Below the pieces are notes generated by a model. It did not search any database, had not been told where the DNA came from, and saw only the letters and a list, made by a program, of their open reading frames with translations. Below, one piece after another: positions 52,426 through 61,748 of a stretch of DNA of 64,000 bases (position 1 is its first letter; each line of letters opens with the position of its first letter). The stretch is from Campylobacter showae (GTDB lineage Bacteria > Campylobacterota > Campylobacteria > Campylobacterales > Campylobacteraceae), in NCBI RefSeq assembly GCF_900573985.1, contig NZ_UWOK01000001.1, positions 310,001 to 374,000 of the forward strand. Direction: 5' to 3'. The position numbers and the translations under genes are program-made.

Positions 52426-53524
52426 AAATTTTATCGATTACGCAGTTACGCTGCTCTATAAAGACCGCGCCGATCACGCTTTTAGCTTTTTTATCTTCGC
52501 TTTTATCGTGTTTATCTTAAGCGCTGTTCTTTTCGTCTCAAGCTCCATCCAAAGCGACCTTACAAATTTGACCCGATCAAAGCCCGAAGTCGTCGTCGAA
52601 GCTCTGCGCGCCGGCAAACGCGATCTGATGCACGACGGCTACATCTACGACGTCTCAAAGATCGCGGGCGTAGCTAGCGTAGAGGGCGCGGTCGAGGGGG
52701 AGTATTATTTCGCGCAAAAGAGAGTCTGGTTTCGCATCGTCGGCGATGAAAATTTGGACGAAAACGAGATGATCGTGGGCGAAGGCGTGAAAAAAGAGAT
52801 GGCGGAGCTTTATTACGATGACGTTTTTAACTTTTTAACCGAAGAAAAGATGATACCGATAAAGATCAACAAAACCGCACCGCATGAAACGGGTATCGTC
52901 TCAAACGACGTCATCTATATGAATCCCGCCACCGCGCGCGAAGTGCTAAGCCTAAAAGAGGGCGAATACACGAGGCTCTACGTCGAGGTACCAAACGTAA
53001 ACGAGATCAGCGAAGTGGCCCTAAAGATCCAAAACGTCTATCCAAACACCGAGGTTACGAGCATCGAGGACGGAGTAGCCAAAATAAGGCACCTTTACTA
53101 CTACAAAGGCGGCATTTTCATGGTGCTTTACGTCGTGGCGATGGTTTCGTTTTTCATCCTGCTGAAAAATCAAATTTCGCTCGCTTACGGCGAGAAGAAA
53201 AAGGAGATCGCGATATTGCGCAGTATCGGCTTTAGCGTTAGAAATATCATCGCACTTAAATTTATCCAAAACATCGTCGTTTCTTTTAGCGCCTATTTGC
53301 TAGGCGTCGCGGGAGCCTATATCTACGTGTTTTTATTCGGCGCGCCGTTTTTACGCGATATATTTTTAGGCAGCGAGGTGGCGAATTTTACCGATTTTAC
53401 GCCGATCATAGACTTTAATATGCTATTTTTGATCTTCGTTTTTAGCGTGATTCCGTTTTTGGCATTCGTCATAATCCCGTCGTGGCGCATCGCCGTTAGC
53501 GACATGAGCGAGGCGATAAAATGA
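52415..53524 (+). CDS. FtsX/MacB-type ABC transporter permease
   Basis: A 369-residue permease: N-terminal TM helix, a periplasmic domain of about 190 residues (MacB_PCD-like), then three TM helices with the FtsX core (KKEIAILRSIGFSVRNIIALKFIQN). The ATG at 52415 is chosen over TTG 52409 because GGGAAG lies 7 bases before it. Such permeases mostly act as mechanotransmitters or extract lipoproteins or substrates rather than import small solutes. Overlaps the ATPase gene by 4 bases (ATGA). Resembles NosF/Y-DL-like accessory transporters in context, not sequence. Confidence 0.85.
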   Translation: MPSKNFIDYAVTLLYKDRADHAFSFFIFAFIVFILSAVLFVSSSIQSDLTNLTRSKPEVVVEALRAGKRDLMHDGYIYDVSKIAGVASVEGAVEGEYYFAQKRVWFRIVGDENLDENEMIVGEGVKKEMAELYYDDVFNFLTEEKMIPIKINKTAPHETGIVSNDVIYMNPATAREVLSLKEGEYTRLYVEVPNVNEISEVALKIQNVYPNTEVTSIEDGVAKIRHLYYYKGGIFMVLYVVAMVSFFILLKNQISLAYGEKKKEIAILRSIGFSVRNIIALKFIQNIVVSFSAYLLGVAGAYIYVFLFGAPFLRDIFLGSEVANFTDFTPIIDFNMLFLIFVFSVIPFLAFVIIPSWRIAVSDMSEAIK

Positions 53525-54195
53525 ACGCAATAGAAGTAAAAAATCTATGTAAAATTTACAATCAAAATAAACCCAACGAATTTCACGCGCTAAAAAATAT
53601 AAATTTGACTGTAAAAAGCGGCGATCTAGTTATCCTAAAAGGCGTTAGCGGTAGCGGCAAAAGTACGCTACTAGGCATTCTAGGCGCGCTTAGCAAACCA
53701 AGTAGCGGCGAAGCACTGATCAACGGCCGCAACGTCTCAAAGCTACCCGACATCATGAGTTCAAATTTTAGACATAGCGAGGTAGGGTTTATATTTCAGT
53801 CCTTTAACCTGATCGAGGGCCTTAGCGTCTATCAAAACGTGCTAGCGCCGCTAAGCCTAACAAGTCTTAAAAAAACCGAGCTAAATTCGCAAATCGAGCG
53901 CGCGCTAAATCTCGCCAACATCGCGCACAAAAAAGATCAAATCATCTCAAAGCTAAGCGGCGGCGAGAAGCAGCGATGCGCGATAGCAAGGGCTCTAGCG
54001 ATGGATCCTAGCGTCATACTAGCCGACGAACCGACGGCAAATTTGGACAAACAAAACTCGCTTATTTTTATCGAAATGCTAAAAAAATTTAAAGAGCTAA
54101 AAAAGACCGTCGTCGTCGCCACGCACGATATTTTATTTGACGATCTGGACTTCGTGGACGGCTACGTGAGGATGCAGGACGGAGAGATGCTGTGA
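53521..54195 (+). CDS. LolD/MacB-type ABC ATPase
   Basis: A 224-residue ATPase partner of the FtsX-type permease. Motifs: Walker A GVSGSGKST (about residue 41), Q-loop IFQSFNL, signature LSGGEKQR, Walker B VILADEPTANLD, switch ATHD. Starts inside the permease gene's stop (ATGA) and overlaps the next gene (GTGA). Confidence 0.9.
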   Translation: MNAIEVKNLCKIYNQNKPNEFHALKNINLTVKSGDLVILKGVSGSGKSTLLGILGALSKPSSGEALINGRNVSKLPDIMSSNFRHSEVGFIFQSFNLIEGLSVYQNVLAPLSLTSLKKTELNSQIERALNLANIAHKKDQIISKLSGGEKQRCAIARALAMDPSVILADEPTANLDKQNSLIFIEMLKKFKELKKTVVVATHDILFDDLDFVDGYVRMQDGEML

Positions 54196-55145
54196 GCGTA
54201 TTTTTATCTGACGAAGTTATCGCGTTTTTGTTGATCGAGCTTATAATAATTGTTTTAATGGGTATTTCGCAGTATTTCGTCGTGCGCATCATGCGCCTGT
54301 GGGACTTTAACTCGACGTCAAATTTGCAATACGACCTAGAAAAGCGCAACTACCTCGTAAATACGATTTTGTTTTTCGCCGTAGTTTGCAAGATCGTTTT
54401 ATTCGTATTTTTTGCGCTATCTCTAAACGAGCTAGCAGACGTGGTACCCGGCGCCATGTGCTCTGCCGGCGTCATCGGTTCAAATCAATTTGGCGGCATT
54501 TTGCTACTGCTAAAACTGCTACTCATTTTTGGCTTCGGGCTGTGGCTCATTATAAATTCGCTTGATTTAAAGGCGACGAATTTCCCGTATTTAAAGCGAA
54601 AATACGTCATCTTCACCGCGCTTTTTATCGGCGTTTTGATCGAATTTGCCGCTGAGATTTTGTTTTTTAGCAACGTACCGCTAAAAGTACCCGTCTTTTG
54701 CTGCTCGGTCGTGTTCCAGGCGCCAAAGCTACCGTTTGGCTATACGAAGTTAAATTTGGTCATATTTTACTACGCCGTTTTTGCGGTCATTTTGACGCTA
54801 AATTTACTCAAACAGACGATGGCGAGCTTTGTTTGTAACCTGCTGTTTTTATTTATCGCATACTACGCGATTACTTATTTTTTCGGGCTTTACGTCTACG
54901 AACAGCCAAATCACAAATGCCCGTACTGCATGCTAAAAGGCGAGTATTTTTACGTCGGTTACCTCATCTGGGGTTCGCTGTTTTTGGGTATTTTCTACGG
55001 CATATCGGCGTTTTTGGTCGAGCTAATCGTGAAAAAACCTTACGAGCATTTGCTCAAAATTTCCTCTTTTTGGCTGATCGTAAATGCTCTTGTTTGCAGC
55101 TTTTTCGTCGCTAAATACTACCTTTTGCGAGGAGTTTTATTATGA
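54192..55145 (+). CDS. Polytopic membrane protein of unknown function in the mcc tail
   Basis: A 317-residue protein with about eight hydrophobic segments and a striking set of cysteines in loops between them (GAMCSAG, VFCCSVVF, HKCPYCMLKGEYF). The CPYC pair and the paired CC could form a redox or metal-binding site at the membrane surface. No named family recognised. GTG start overlapping the ATPase stop; overlaps the last gene by 4 bases (ATGA). Candidates are a copper or thiol handling protein for MccA assembly. Confidence 0.65.
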   Translation: MSVFLSDEVIAFLLIELIIIVLMGISQYFVVRIMRLWDFNSTSNLQYDLEKRNYLVNTILFFAVVCKIVLFVFFALSLNELADVVPGAMCSAGVIGSNQFGGILLLLKLLLIFGFGLWLIINSLDLKATNFPYLKRKYVIFTALFIGVLIEFAAEILFFSNVPLKVPVFCCSVVFQAPKLPFGYTKLNLVIFYYAVFAVILTLNLLKQTMASFVCNLLFLFIAYYAITYFFGLYVYEQPNHKCPYCMLKGEYFYVGYLIWGSLFLGIFYGISAFLVELIVKKPYEHLLKISSFWLIVNALVCSFFVAKYYLLRGVLL

Positions 55146-55651
55146 TAAGGCAAATTTTCGCCGCCGTGCTACTTATCGGCGTGGTGGCGCTGCTCGCGTT
55201 TTCCGTGGATACTAGCGAGGGCAAAATCGTAGTTCGCCACGGCAATATAGAAAAAAAGCCGCTAGAAATCGAGCTTGGCAAATACCTCTGCTTTGAGAGC
55301 AAGGTGCTCATTAGCGACCTAAACAACACGGCTCAGGCGGTGATGCCAAACGGCGATACGTACTTTTTCTACGACATCTCAAACTCGTTTACTTGGCTCA
55401 TGCGGCAAAAAAATAAAGACGACGTCGTGCTGTGGGTGTATTCGCAAGACACAAGCCGATATATCCTAGCTAAAGACGCCTGGTACTCGCGCGTAGACAT
55501 CACTCCGATGGGATACGGTATCGGTGCGTACGAATACCACGTTTACGGCATCAACGACAACTATTTCGAGGACGTAATGCTCTACGCCGCACGGGGAGAG
55601 ACGCTGATAAATCCGCTCATTTTTATCTTGCTTTCGGAGAATAAAATTTAG
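55142..55651 (+). CDS. Membrane-anchored periplasmic protein, last gene of the mcc run
   Basis: A 169-residue protein with an N-terminal hydrophobic anchor (FAAVLLIGVVALLAFSV) and a periplasmic domain (GNIEKKPLEIELGKYLCFESKVLISDLNNTAQAVM, YFFYDISNSFTWLM). It has a single cysteine (C in KYLCFES) and many aromatics. This resembles nothing I can name. Five coupled genes end here, and 400 bases of spacer follow. Confidence 0.6.
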   Translation: MIRQIFAAVLLIGVVALLAFSVDTSEGKIVVRHGNIEKKPLEIELGKYLCFESKVLISDLNNTAQAVMPNGDTYFFYDISNSFTWLMRQKNKDDVVLWVYSQDTSRYILAKDAWYSRVDITPMGYGIGAYEYHVYGINDNYFEDVMLYAARGETLINPLIFILLSENKI

Positions 55652-56050
55652 CTTTTAGAGCCCATTTGGCTATTTTATTCTCCAAGAAGCAAATTGTCTC
55701 TCCAAAGTAAAAACGGTTAAAAGGGGACAGTTGTTACCGCACCGCAAATACTTAACAATCGGTCTATTGTATGAAATTTGACAAATATTTTACCGCTACA
55801 AGAAAGATGGCTGGCTATGGCAAAGATTACAATTTTATATTTGCTAGCTAAATTTGCACGTATCGCCAATTTATATAAATAATTTTAAAGCGTTTTAGGT
55901 GTTTCCGTTAGTTTAGAAATTTGACAAAATATCACTAACGTTTTTTCAAAAACCGATATTCACAAACAAGTGATCTTATGATACCACAGAATATAACACG
56001 GCTAATTTTAGCCGCGATATATAACTAACGGTAAACCGCCTTACAAAAGG
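55652..56050. other. Spacer between the mcc cluster and rluB
   Basis: About 400 AT-rich bases between convergent units, with no ORF worth calling. CGGCTA-ATTT-TAGCCG (55999-56014) is a small perfect hairpin near the rluB stop. No strong terminator for the mcc transcript was recognised. Confidence 0.4.
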
Positions 56051-56824
56051 TTAGTATCTAATATTATTAACCTTCAAAAAATCCCTCAACGCTTCGTATT
56101 CACCGTTTTCAAAGTATCGCCATTTGCCTGGCTTTAGCATACCAAGATCGACACGACCAAAACTAACGCGTTTTAGATCCATCACCTCAAGGTCGAAATA
56201 TCCGAAAAATCGGCGTAGTTCACGGTTTTGTCCCTCGTTTATCACGACTTTTAGCTTCGTAAAACCGCCGCTCGAGCCAAAAACTTTATAGTCTAAAAAC
56301 GGCTTAAATTCCATCGATTTTATCGCAGTTTTAGCATGCGCGCCCTTAGTAGCGTCCGCAGCGAAAAAACCCTCGTTCATCGCCGTTATCACCTCAGGCG
56401 TTATCTCGCCCTTTACTTTCAGATAGTATTCGCGCTCTACGTCGCTGTTCATCAGCGCCGTGGCGATCGCGGGAGCGTCCGTTAGTAAAAGTAGTCCCTC
56501 GCTAGCGTAGTCAAGCCGCCCGATACTAACAAATTTTGCAAACTGACGATCCAAACTATCATAGATCGTTTTGCGTCCGCGGTCGTCCTTTTTACTAACG
56601 AGTTCGCCCTTTTGTTTGTGATAAACGATCACGGTAAATTCTTTTTTTAGCCTTACTATGCGGCTGTTTATTTTTACTTTATCCTCTTCGCTAACGCTAG
56701 TAGCCAGCTCGCTAACGACGCGGCCGTTTACGCTAACTTTGCCCTGCTTTATTAGCTCGTCAGCCTCTCTACGCGAATAACTCGTGTTATGCGATATAAA
56801 TTTGTTTAGTCTGCTTTTTTGCAT
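56051..56824 (-). CDS. rluB: RsuA/RluB-family rRNA pseudouridine synthase
   Basis: A 257-residue enzyme that isomerises uridine in rRNA. N-terminal S4 RNA-binding domain (LNKFISHNTSYSRREADELIKQGKVSVNGR) and catalytic domain with the active-site block GRLDYASEGLLLLT (catalytic Asp) and NEGQNRELRRFFGYF. The RluB/RluE/RsuA target cannot be fixed from sequence; RluB (23S) is the most likely. One base separates it from kdsD upstream. Confidence 0.88.
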   Translation of the reverse strand: MQKSRLNKFISHNTSYSRREADELIKQGKVSVNGRVVSELATSVSEEDKVKINSRIVRLKKEFTVIVYHKQKGELVSKKDDRGRKTIYDSLDRQFAKFVSIGRLDYASEGLLLLTDAPAIATALMNSDVEREYYLKVKGEITPEVITAMNEGFFAADATKGAHAKTAIKSMEFKPFLDYKVFGSSGGFTKLKVVINEGQNRELRRFFGYFDLEVMDLKRVSFGRVDLGMLKPGKWRYFENGEYEALRDFLKVNNIRY

Positions 56825-56825
56825 T

Positions 56826-57785
56826 TTATAGTCCTAAATTTGCAAGGTCGTGTATGTGTAAAACGCCGACCGGAACGCCGTTTTCTACGACGGCTAGTAG
56901 CTGTATCTTGTGCCGCTCGATGAGCGCTAACGCATCTATCGCTAACATCTCTTTATCATTTAGCTCTTTTGGCTTTAGCGTCGCATATTTGATCGCAGCG
57001 TCGTTTAGATCAAAGTCCTCTCTCATCAGCGCGCGCCTAAGGTCTCCGTCGCTTAAAATAGCGTCCAAAATGCCGTCTTTATCGACGATCAAAACTGTAC
57101 CGAGTTTGCCGTGCGTCATCGTGTCGATCGCCTGCTTTAGGCTCGCATTCCAGCGTACTATCGGTAAATTTTCGCTTCTCATTACGTCTTTTACCTTTAG
57201 AAATAGTCTCTTGCCAAGACTTCCGCCTGGATGAAAATTTGCAAAATCCTCTTTTTTAAAGCCTCGCTTTTCCATCAAACAAACGGCTAACGCATCGCCT
57301 AGGGCTAACGTTAGCGTCGTCGAGCTAGTTGGCGCGGCATCTAGCGGGCAGGCTTCTTTGCTAACGTCAAGCTTCACAAAGGCGTCGCTAAATTTGGCTA
57401 GCGTGCTAAATTTATCCCTCGCCATCGCAACTATCGGCACGCCAAAACGCTGCACGTGAGGTAGGATTTTAGTTAGTTCCTCGCTCTCGCCGCTAAAGCT
57501 GATAGCTAGTAGCGTATCATCCTTGCCGATCATACCCAGATCGCCGTGCATCGCCTCGGTCGGATGCATAAAAAAGCTAGGCGTGCCCGTGCTAGCAAGC
57601 GTCGCGGCGATCTTTGCGCCCACGTGCCCGCTCTTGCCTACGCCAGTGACTACGACTTTGCCTTTGGTTTGGTATAAAATCTCGACCGCTTTTTCAAATT
57701 CGCCGTCTAAAATTTCGGCATTTCTCGTTAGCTCATTAGCCTCCGTCTTTAGCACGTTAGCGGCTATTTTGATTGTATCGCTCAT
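56826..57785 (-). CDS. kdsD: Arabinose-5-phosphate isomerase (KpsF/GutQ family)
   Basis: Converts ribulose-5-phosphate to arabinose-5-phosphate, the first step of KDO synthesis for lipopolysaccharide. The 319 residues comprise a SIS sugar-isomerase domain (VVTGVGKSGHVGAKIAATLASTGTPSFFMHPTEA... shown here by GVGKSGH and STGTPS) and two CBS domains (about 200-319: VMRSENLPIV, GVLHIHDLANLG). Normal length. In operon with rnj (9-base gap) and rluB. Confidence 0.93.
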   Translation of the reverse strand: MSDTIKIAANVLKTEANELTRNAEILDGEFEKAVEILYQTKGKVVVTGVGKSGHVGAKIAATLASTGTPSFFMHPTEAMHGDLGMIGKDDTLLAISFSGESEELTKILPHVQRFGVPIVAMARDKFSTLAKFSDAFVKLDVSKEACPLDAAPTSSTTLTLALGDALAVCLMEKRGFKKEDFANFHPGGSLGKRLFLKVKDVMRSENLPIVRWNASLKQAIDTMTHGKLGTVLIVDKDGILDAILSDGDLRRALMREDFDLNDAAIKYATLKPKELNDKEMLAIDALALIERHKIQLLAVVENGVPVGVLHIHDLANLGL

Positions 57786-57794
57786 TTTGCGCCC

Positions 57795-59945
57795 TTACAT
57801 CAGGTATATGATCGGCACGATGGTCGGGTATTTTTTGACTTTTCTAAAGATATGCTTACGGATGACTTGACGCACCTGCCCCTCGAGCATCCTACCGTCT
57901 TTTAGAAGCTCCTCTTTGACGTTGCTTAGATACTGCTCCAGCACGCCCTCCATCTCTTTTCTAAACTCGCCGTCTTGCTTATCGCCCACGAGTCCGTAGC
58001 TGATGACGCGAGGTTTGTTTATGAGCTTAGCGCCGTGGCGAGAGATTTGCGCGATGATCATCACGACGCCCGCTTCAGCCAAATTTTGCCTATCGATCAC
58101 GACGTCGTCTGAAATTTGCTTGTTGATTTGGTTATCGATAAATACCTTGCCCGTTTTTACCGTCTTGGCGCGCTTCATGTATTTTTGGCAAATTTCCATC
58201 TGATCGCCGTCGCTCATCAGATAGATATTTCGCTCGTCCACGCCGCATGCTACGGCCGTTTCTTTATGCTTTGCGATGTGGTTGTACTCGCCGTGGACCG
58301 GGAGGAAAAATTTAGGCTTTATTAGGCGCAGCATCAGTTTTTGTTCCTCTTGCGCCGCGTGACCGCTCACGTGTATCTCGCTAAAGTCCTGATACGCGAC
58401 GCTAGCGCCTGATTTGATGAGGAAATTTAGTACCGTCGATACGCTGCTTTCGTTGCCCGGGATCGCCTTTGAGCTGATGATGATCTGATCGGTCGGCTTT
58501 ATTTTGATGTATTTGTGCTCATCCGTAGCCATGCGGTACAGCGCGCTCATCGTCTCGCCCTGAGAGCCGGTGGTGACGATCAGCACTTCGTTATCTTTAA
58601 ATTTACCGACTTCGTTGGCGTCGATAAAAATTTTCTTATCGAGCTTGATATAGCCAAGCTCCATCGCCGTATAGAGGTTGCGCTCCATGCTACGACCGAT
58701 GACGCAGACCTTGCGGTTATATTTTAGCCCCCAGTCGATCGCCTGATAGACGCGGTGGATGTTGGAGCTAAACGTGCTCATTATCACGCGGCCTTTGGCT
58801 TTTGAGAAAATCGCATCAAAGGTCTTGCCCACGCTACTTTCGCTTTTAGTAAAGCCCTCTCTGTAGCTGTTCGTGCTATCGCTCATGAGACACAGCACGC
58901 CGCGCTCGCCGTAGTATGCGAGTCTGCCAAGGTCTGTTGGGTAGCCGTCGATCGGCGTGTGGTCGATCTTAAAGTCGCCCGTATGAATGATGGTGCCTGC
59001 CTTTGTCGTGATGGCAAGTGCGCTGGCGTCGATGATAGAGTGAGTGATATGTATCCACTCGACCTCAAAATCCCCTATCAAATACGGCTTGCGCTTTTCG
59101 ACCGAGCGGAAAAGCGAACGCTCCTGCTTTAGCCCGTGCTCTTCAAATTTGTTATTTATCATACCAAGCGGTAGCGGCGTGGCGTAAATCGGAAATTTAA
59201 ACTCTTTATAAAAGTAGGGCACCGCGCCGATATGATCCTCGTGTGCGTGCGTGATGACGACGCCTTTTATCTTGTCTTTTATCTTGCGTACGTAGTCAAA
59301 GTCCGGGATCAGGATATCCACGCCGTGCATGCTCTCGCTAGGAAAGCTCATGCCGATATCCACGATGATTGCGCTCGTGTCGGTCTCAAATATCGTCATA
59401 TTTCCGCCGATCTCGCCCAGCCCTCCAAGAGGCGTGACGCGGATCCTGTGATCGGTCGAGTTTAGGTATTTCATCGGCTCGAGGCGTAGTTCATGGACGG
59501 CTTTGTTAGCCTCCATGGCGCTAGCTATATCTTGCTGCCACTGCTCGTTGCCGTTTAGCTTAGCGGGTAAATTTTTCTTCGGTTTTCGCTGTTTTTTCGG
59601 TTTAGCTTCGCCCGTTTGATTTTCGGCGTTAGCGGTTTGTTTGTTAGCGTTTTTATTATCGTTTTGCGCGCTATTTTGAGAGTTTTGTTTGTTGTTTTTA
59701 CTACGATTTCTTTTACCGTTTTGTTTGTTAGCGTTAGGTTGTTCGCCGTTTTGCGCGTGCTGTTCGCCGCCGTCAAAAGGCTCTAAAAAGAAATTATCTA
59801 TCACGCTTTGGCTAGCTTTTTGCTCGCCGTTTTGTACGTTTTGGTCTAAATTTTCTTGTTTATTTTTATTTCTCGGGCGAAATCTGCGCTTTTTATTGCT
59901 CTTGCCCTGAGAAACTACCGCTTTTTCTTCGCTTTTGTCGTTCAT
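57795..59945 (-). CDS. rnj: Ribonuclease J
   Basis: A 716-residue metallo-beta-lactamase/beta-CASP nuclease, the main mRNA-decay and rRNA-maturation RNase of Campylobacterota. The first 130 or so residues form a low-complexity extension rich in Asn, Gln and Lys, as in H. pylori RNase J. Then come the MBL motifs (HAHEDHIGAVPYF, IHTGDFKID), beta-CASP blocks (MSTFSSNIHRVYQ, SGHAAQEEQKLMLRLIKP, HGEYNH) and the C-terminal domain. Start overlaps the end of ksgA by 53 bases. Confidence 0.94.
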   Translation of the reverse strand: MNDKSEEKAVVSQGKSNKKRRFRPRNKNKQENLDQNVQNGEQKASQSVIDNFFLEPFDGGEQHAQNGEQPNANKQNGKRNRSKNNKQNSQNSAQNDNKNANKQTANAENQTGEAKPKKQRKPKKNLPAKLNGNEQWQQDIASAMEANKAVHELRLEPMKYLNSTDHRIRVTPLGGLGEIGGNMTIFETDTSAIIVDIGMSFPSESMHGVDILIPDFDYVRKIKDKIKGVVITHAHEDHIGAVPYFYKEFKFPIYATPLPLGMINNKFEEHGLKQERSLFRSVEKRKPYLIGDFEVEWIHITHSIIDASALAITTKAGTIIHTGDFKIDHTPIDGYPTDLGRLAYYGERGVLCLMSDSTNSYREGFTKSESSVGKTFDAIFSKAKGRVIMSTFSSNIHRVYQAIDWGLKYNRKVCVIGRSMERNLYTAMELGYIKLDKKIFIDANEVGKFKDNEVLIVTTGSQGETMSALYRMATDEHKYIKIKPTDQIIISSKAIPGNESSVSTVLNFLIKSGASVAYQDFSEIHVSGHAAQEEQKLMLRLIKPKFFLPVHGEYNHIAKHKETAVACGVDERNIYLMSDGDQMEICQKYMKRAKTVKTGKVFIDNQINKQISDDVVIDRQNLAEAGVVMIIAQISRHGAKLINKPRVISYGLVGDKQDGEFRKEMEGVLEQYLSNVKEELLKDGRMLEGQVRQVIRKHIFRKVKKYPTIVPIIYLM

Positions 59946-60756
59946 TATCTTCCTTTAAATTTCTAAAAACTTCTAGATAAAGATCGACATTTAGTTCGTG
60001 CGGACGGATACTTGCGCTCAAATTTAACATGCTAAAAATTCGCTCGACTTCAGGCTTATTATAGCTTGAACTCAAATTTTTCATCAGCGTTTTTCTAGGC
60101 GCGCTAAAGGCGATTTTGAGGTAAGTTTTAAATTTTTCGTATTCAAATTTACTCTCAAATATACCCGTTTCACCTATTAAATTTTTACTTTTTTGCAGTT
60201 TTATAACCGAGGAAGTCACCTTGGGCGGCGGATTAAAGCAGCTCGCAGCCACGTCAAAAAGCAGCTCACAGCTACCTTGAAGCGAAGCCAAAATCGCCAA
60301 AGAGCTAAAATCTCTATCGCCGCTTTTCGCGCTAAATTTGAGCGCGACTTCCTTTTGTATCATCACGACTAGGCCGCGACATTTTTCGTCTTCGATCGCA
60401 TTTAGGATCATCTTCGTAGCGACGTAGTAGGGCAAGTTTGCTGCTAAAAAATACGGCTCATCGCTCAGGCCGTCTTCGCTCCATTGATCCAGCGCGTCTT
60501 TGCAAAAAAGTTTCAATCGTCCGTTTTGAATTTCGTTTGCGAATTTTTTCTGCAGCAACGCAAAAAGCTCGGTATCTATCTCGTAGCTAGTTACGTCGCA
60601 AATCCGCAAAATTCTAAATGTCAAATCACCTAAGCCAGGCCCAATCTCAACGATATTTTGCGTATCTTTGGGAATCGCTTGGATGATTTTGTTTAGCGTC
60701 GCTTCGTCGTGTAAAAAATTTTGCCCAAAGCATTTTTTTGCTTTAATATTTTCCAT
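59893..60756 (-). CDS. ksgA: 16S rRNA dimethyladenosine transferase
   Basis: Dimethylates the two adjacent adenines near the 3' end of 16S rRNA late in 30S assembly. The 287 residues show AKKCFGQNFLHDEATLNKI, the SAM-binding VEIGPGLGDLT, the catalytic NLPYYVATKM, and FNPPPKVTSSVI. The ATG at 60756 replaces a longer frame (from 60783) that runs into a hairpin repeat. The last 17 codons overlap rnj in another frame, so the lysine- and arginine-rich C-terminal tail (ERQKRRKSGSFSGQEQ) is dictated in part by the RNase J start region. Confidence 0.94.
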   Translation of the reverse strand: MENIKAKKCFGQNFLHDEATLNKIIQAIPKDTQNIVEIGPGLGDLTFRILRICDVTSYEIDTELFALLQKKFANEIQNGRLKLFCKDALDQWSEDGLSDEPYFLAANLPYYVATKMILNAIEDEKCRGLVVMIQKEVALKFSAKSGDRDFSSLAILASLQGSCELLFDVAASCFNPPPKVTSSVIKLQKSKNLIGETGIFESKFEYEKFKTYLKIAFSAPRKTLMKNLSSSYNKPEVERIFSMLNLSASIRPHELNVDLYLEVFRNLKEDNERQKRRKSGSFSGQEQ

Positions 60757-60773
60757 TTTAACTCCGCAGAGTG

Positions 60774-60855
60774 GCGAAGCCACTCTTTACGGGCGGGAGC
60801 AAGCTCCCTGCACCCACCTAAAGCACACCGATGTTTGCAGCATCGGCGTAAATTT
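60774..60855. repeat. Cluster of short hairpins upstream of ksgA
   Basis: Adjacent stems GAGTGGC/GCCACTC (loop GAA), GGGAGC/GCTCCC and CCGATG/CATCGG, in the ksgA-hisF divergent spacer. The GC-rich GGGAGCAAGCTCCC part and the following CACCCACC are reminiscent of the G-run hairpin at 10833-10910 (GAGCTCCCC, GGGTGGGGG). Likely a degenerate intergenic repeat. Confidence 0.4.
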
Positions 60856-60955
60856 ACCTTAAATTTTCGCCGATTTTACCCAAAAATATCTTATGTAATG
60901 ATTAGATAAGTCAAATTTAGCTAAAATAAAGTGAAATTTTAGCTAAAGAAGAGCG

Positions 60956-61711
60956 ATGAATCATTTTGCAAAACGCATAATCCCGTGCCTAGACGTCAAA
61001 GACGGACGCGTGGTAAAAGGCGTAAATTTCGTAGGTCTCGTGGATGCGGGCGATCCGGTCGAGATAGCCAAACGCTACAACGCGGAGGGTGCGGACGAGC
61101 TGTGCTTCCTCGATATCACGGCGTCACACCTTGAGCGCGATACGATCGTGGACGTCGTAGAGCGGGTCGCGCGCGAGCTTTTTATCCCGCTGACCGTTGG
61201 CGGCGGTATCCGTACGATCGACGACATCTCACGCCTCCTAAACGTCGGCTGCGACAAAATAAGCCTCAACTCAGCCGCAATAAAAAATCCAAATTTGATA
61301 GACGAAGCGGCGAATAAATTCGGCTCGCAGTGCGTCGTAGTCGCAATCGATTCAAAGAGGACGGGCGAGAGTTATAGGGTTTTTATAAACGGCGGCAGGC
61401 TGGATACCGGCAGGGATGCACTTGCTTGGGCAAAAGAAGCTCAGGAGCGCGGTGCGGGCGAAATTTTACTCACGTCGATGGACTGCGACGGCGTTAAAAA
61501 CGGCTTCGAGTTAAATTTGACGCGCATTTTTAGCGAGCTTGACATCCCCGTCATCGCAAGCGGCGGTGCGGGCAAAATAGAGCACTTTAAGGACGCATTT
61601 TTAGCAGGTGCGGACGCGTGTTTGGCAGCCTCTATCTTTCACTTTAGAGAGATCGAAATCAAGGCGCTTAAGACATATTTGCGTAATCAAGGTATCGAGG
61701 TTAGGCTATGA
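60956..61711 (+). CDS. hisF: Imidazole glycerol phosphate synthase subunit HisF
   Basis: Cyclase half of the glutamine-dependent HisFH enzyme of histidine synthesis; the product AICAR is recycled to purines. The 251-residue TIM barrel has the catalytic Asp in [13 protein letters not shown] (residue 11 region), [19 protein letters not shown] with the second Asp, and [11 protein letters not shown]. No other his gene is nearby, so hisH is encoded elsewhere. A ribosome site AAGAAGAG precedes the ATG. Confidence 0.96.
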   Translation: MNHFAKRIIPCLDVKDGRVVKGVNFVGLVDAGDPVEIAKRYNAEGADELCFLDITASHLERDTIVDVVERVARELFIPLTVGGGIRTIDDISRLLNVGCDKISLNSAAIKNPNLIDEAANKFGSQCVVVAIDSKRTGESYRVFINGGRLDTGRDALAWAKEAQERGAGEILLTSMDCDGVKNGFELNLTRIFSELDIPVIASGGAGKIEHFKDAFLAGADACLAASIFHFREIEIKALKTYLRNQGIEVRL

Positions 61712-61748
61712 AATTTGAGTTCAAATTTGACGCACAAAAGGGCAGGGC

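Noticed and set aside
56580..57760. Frequent GCTAAC/GTTAGC words in the rluB-kdsD region as a possible uptake motif
   Set aside because: They coincide mostly with common Leu-Ala-Asn and Ser-Val codon pairs, so codon use explains them without a signal.
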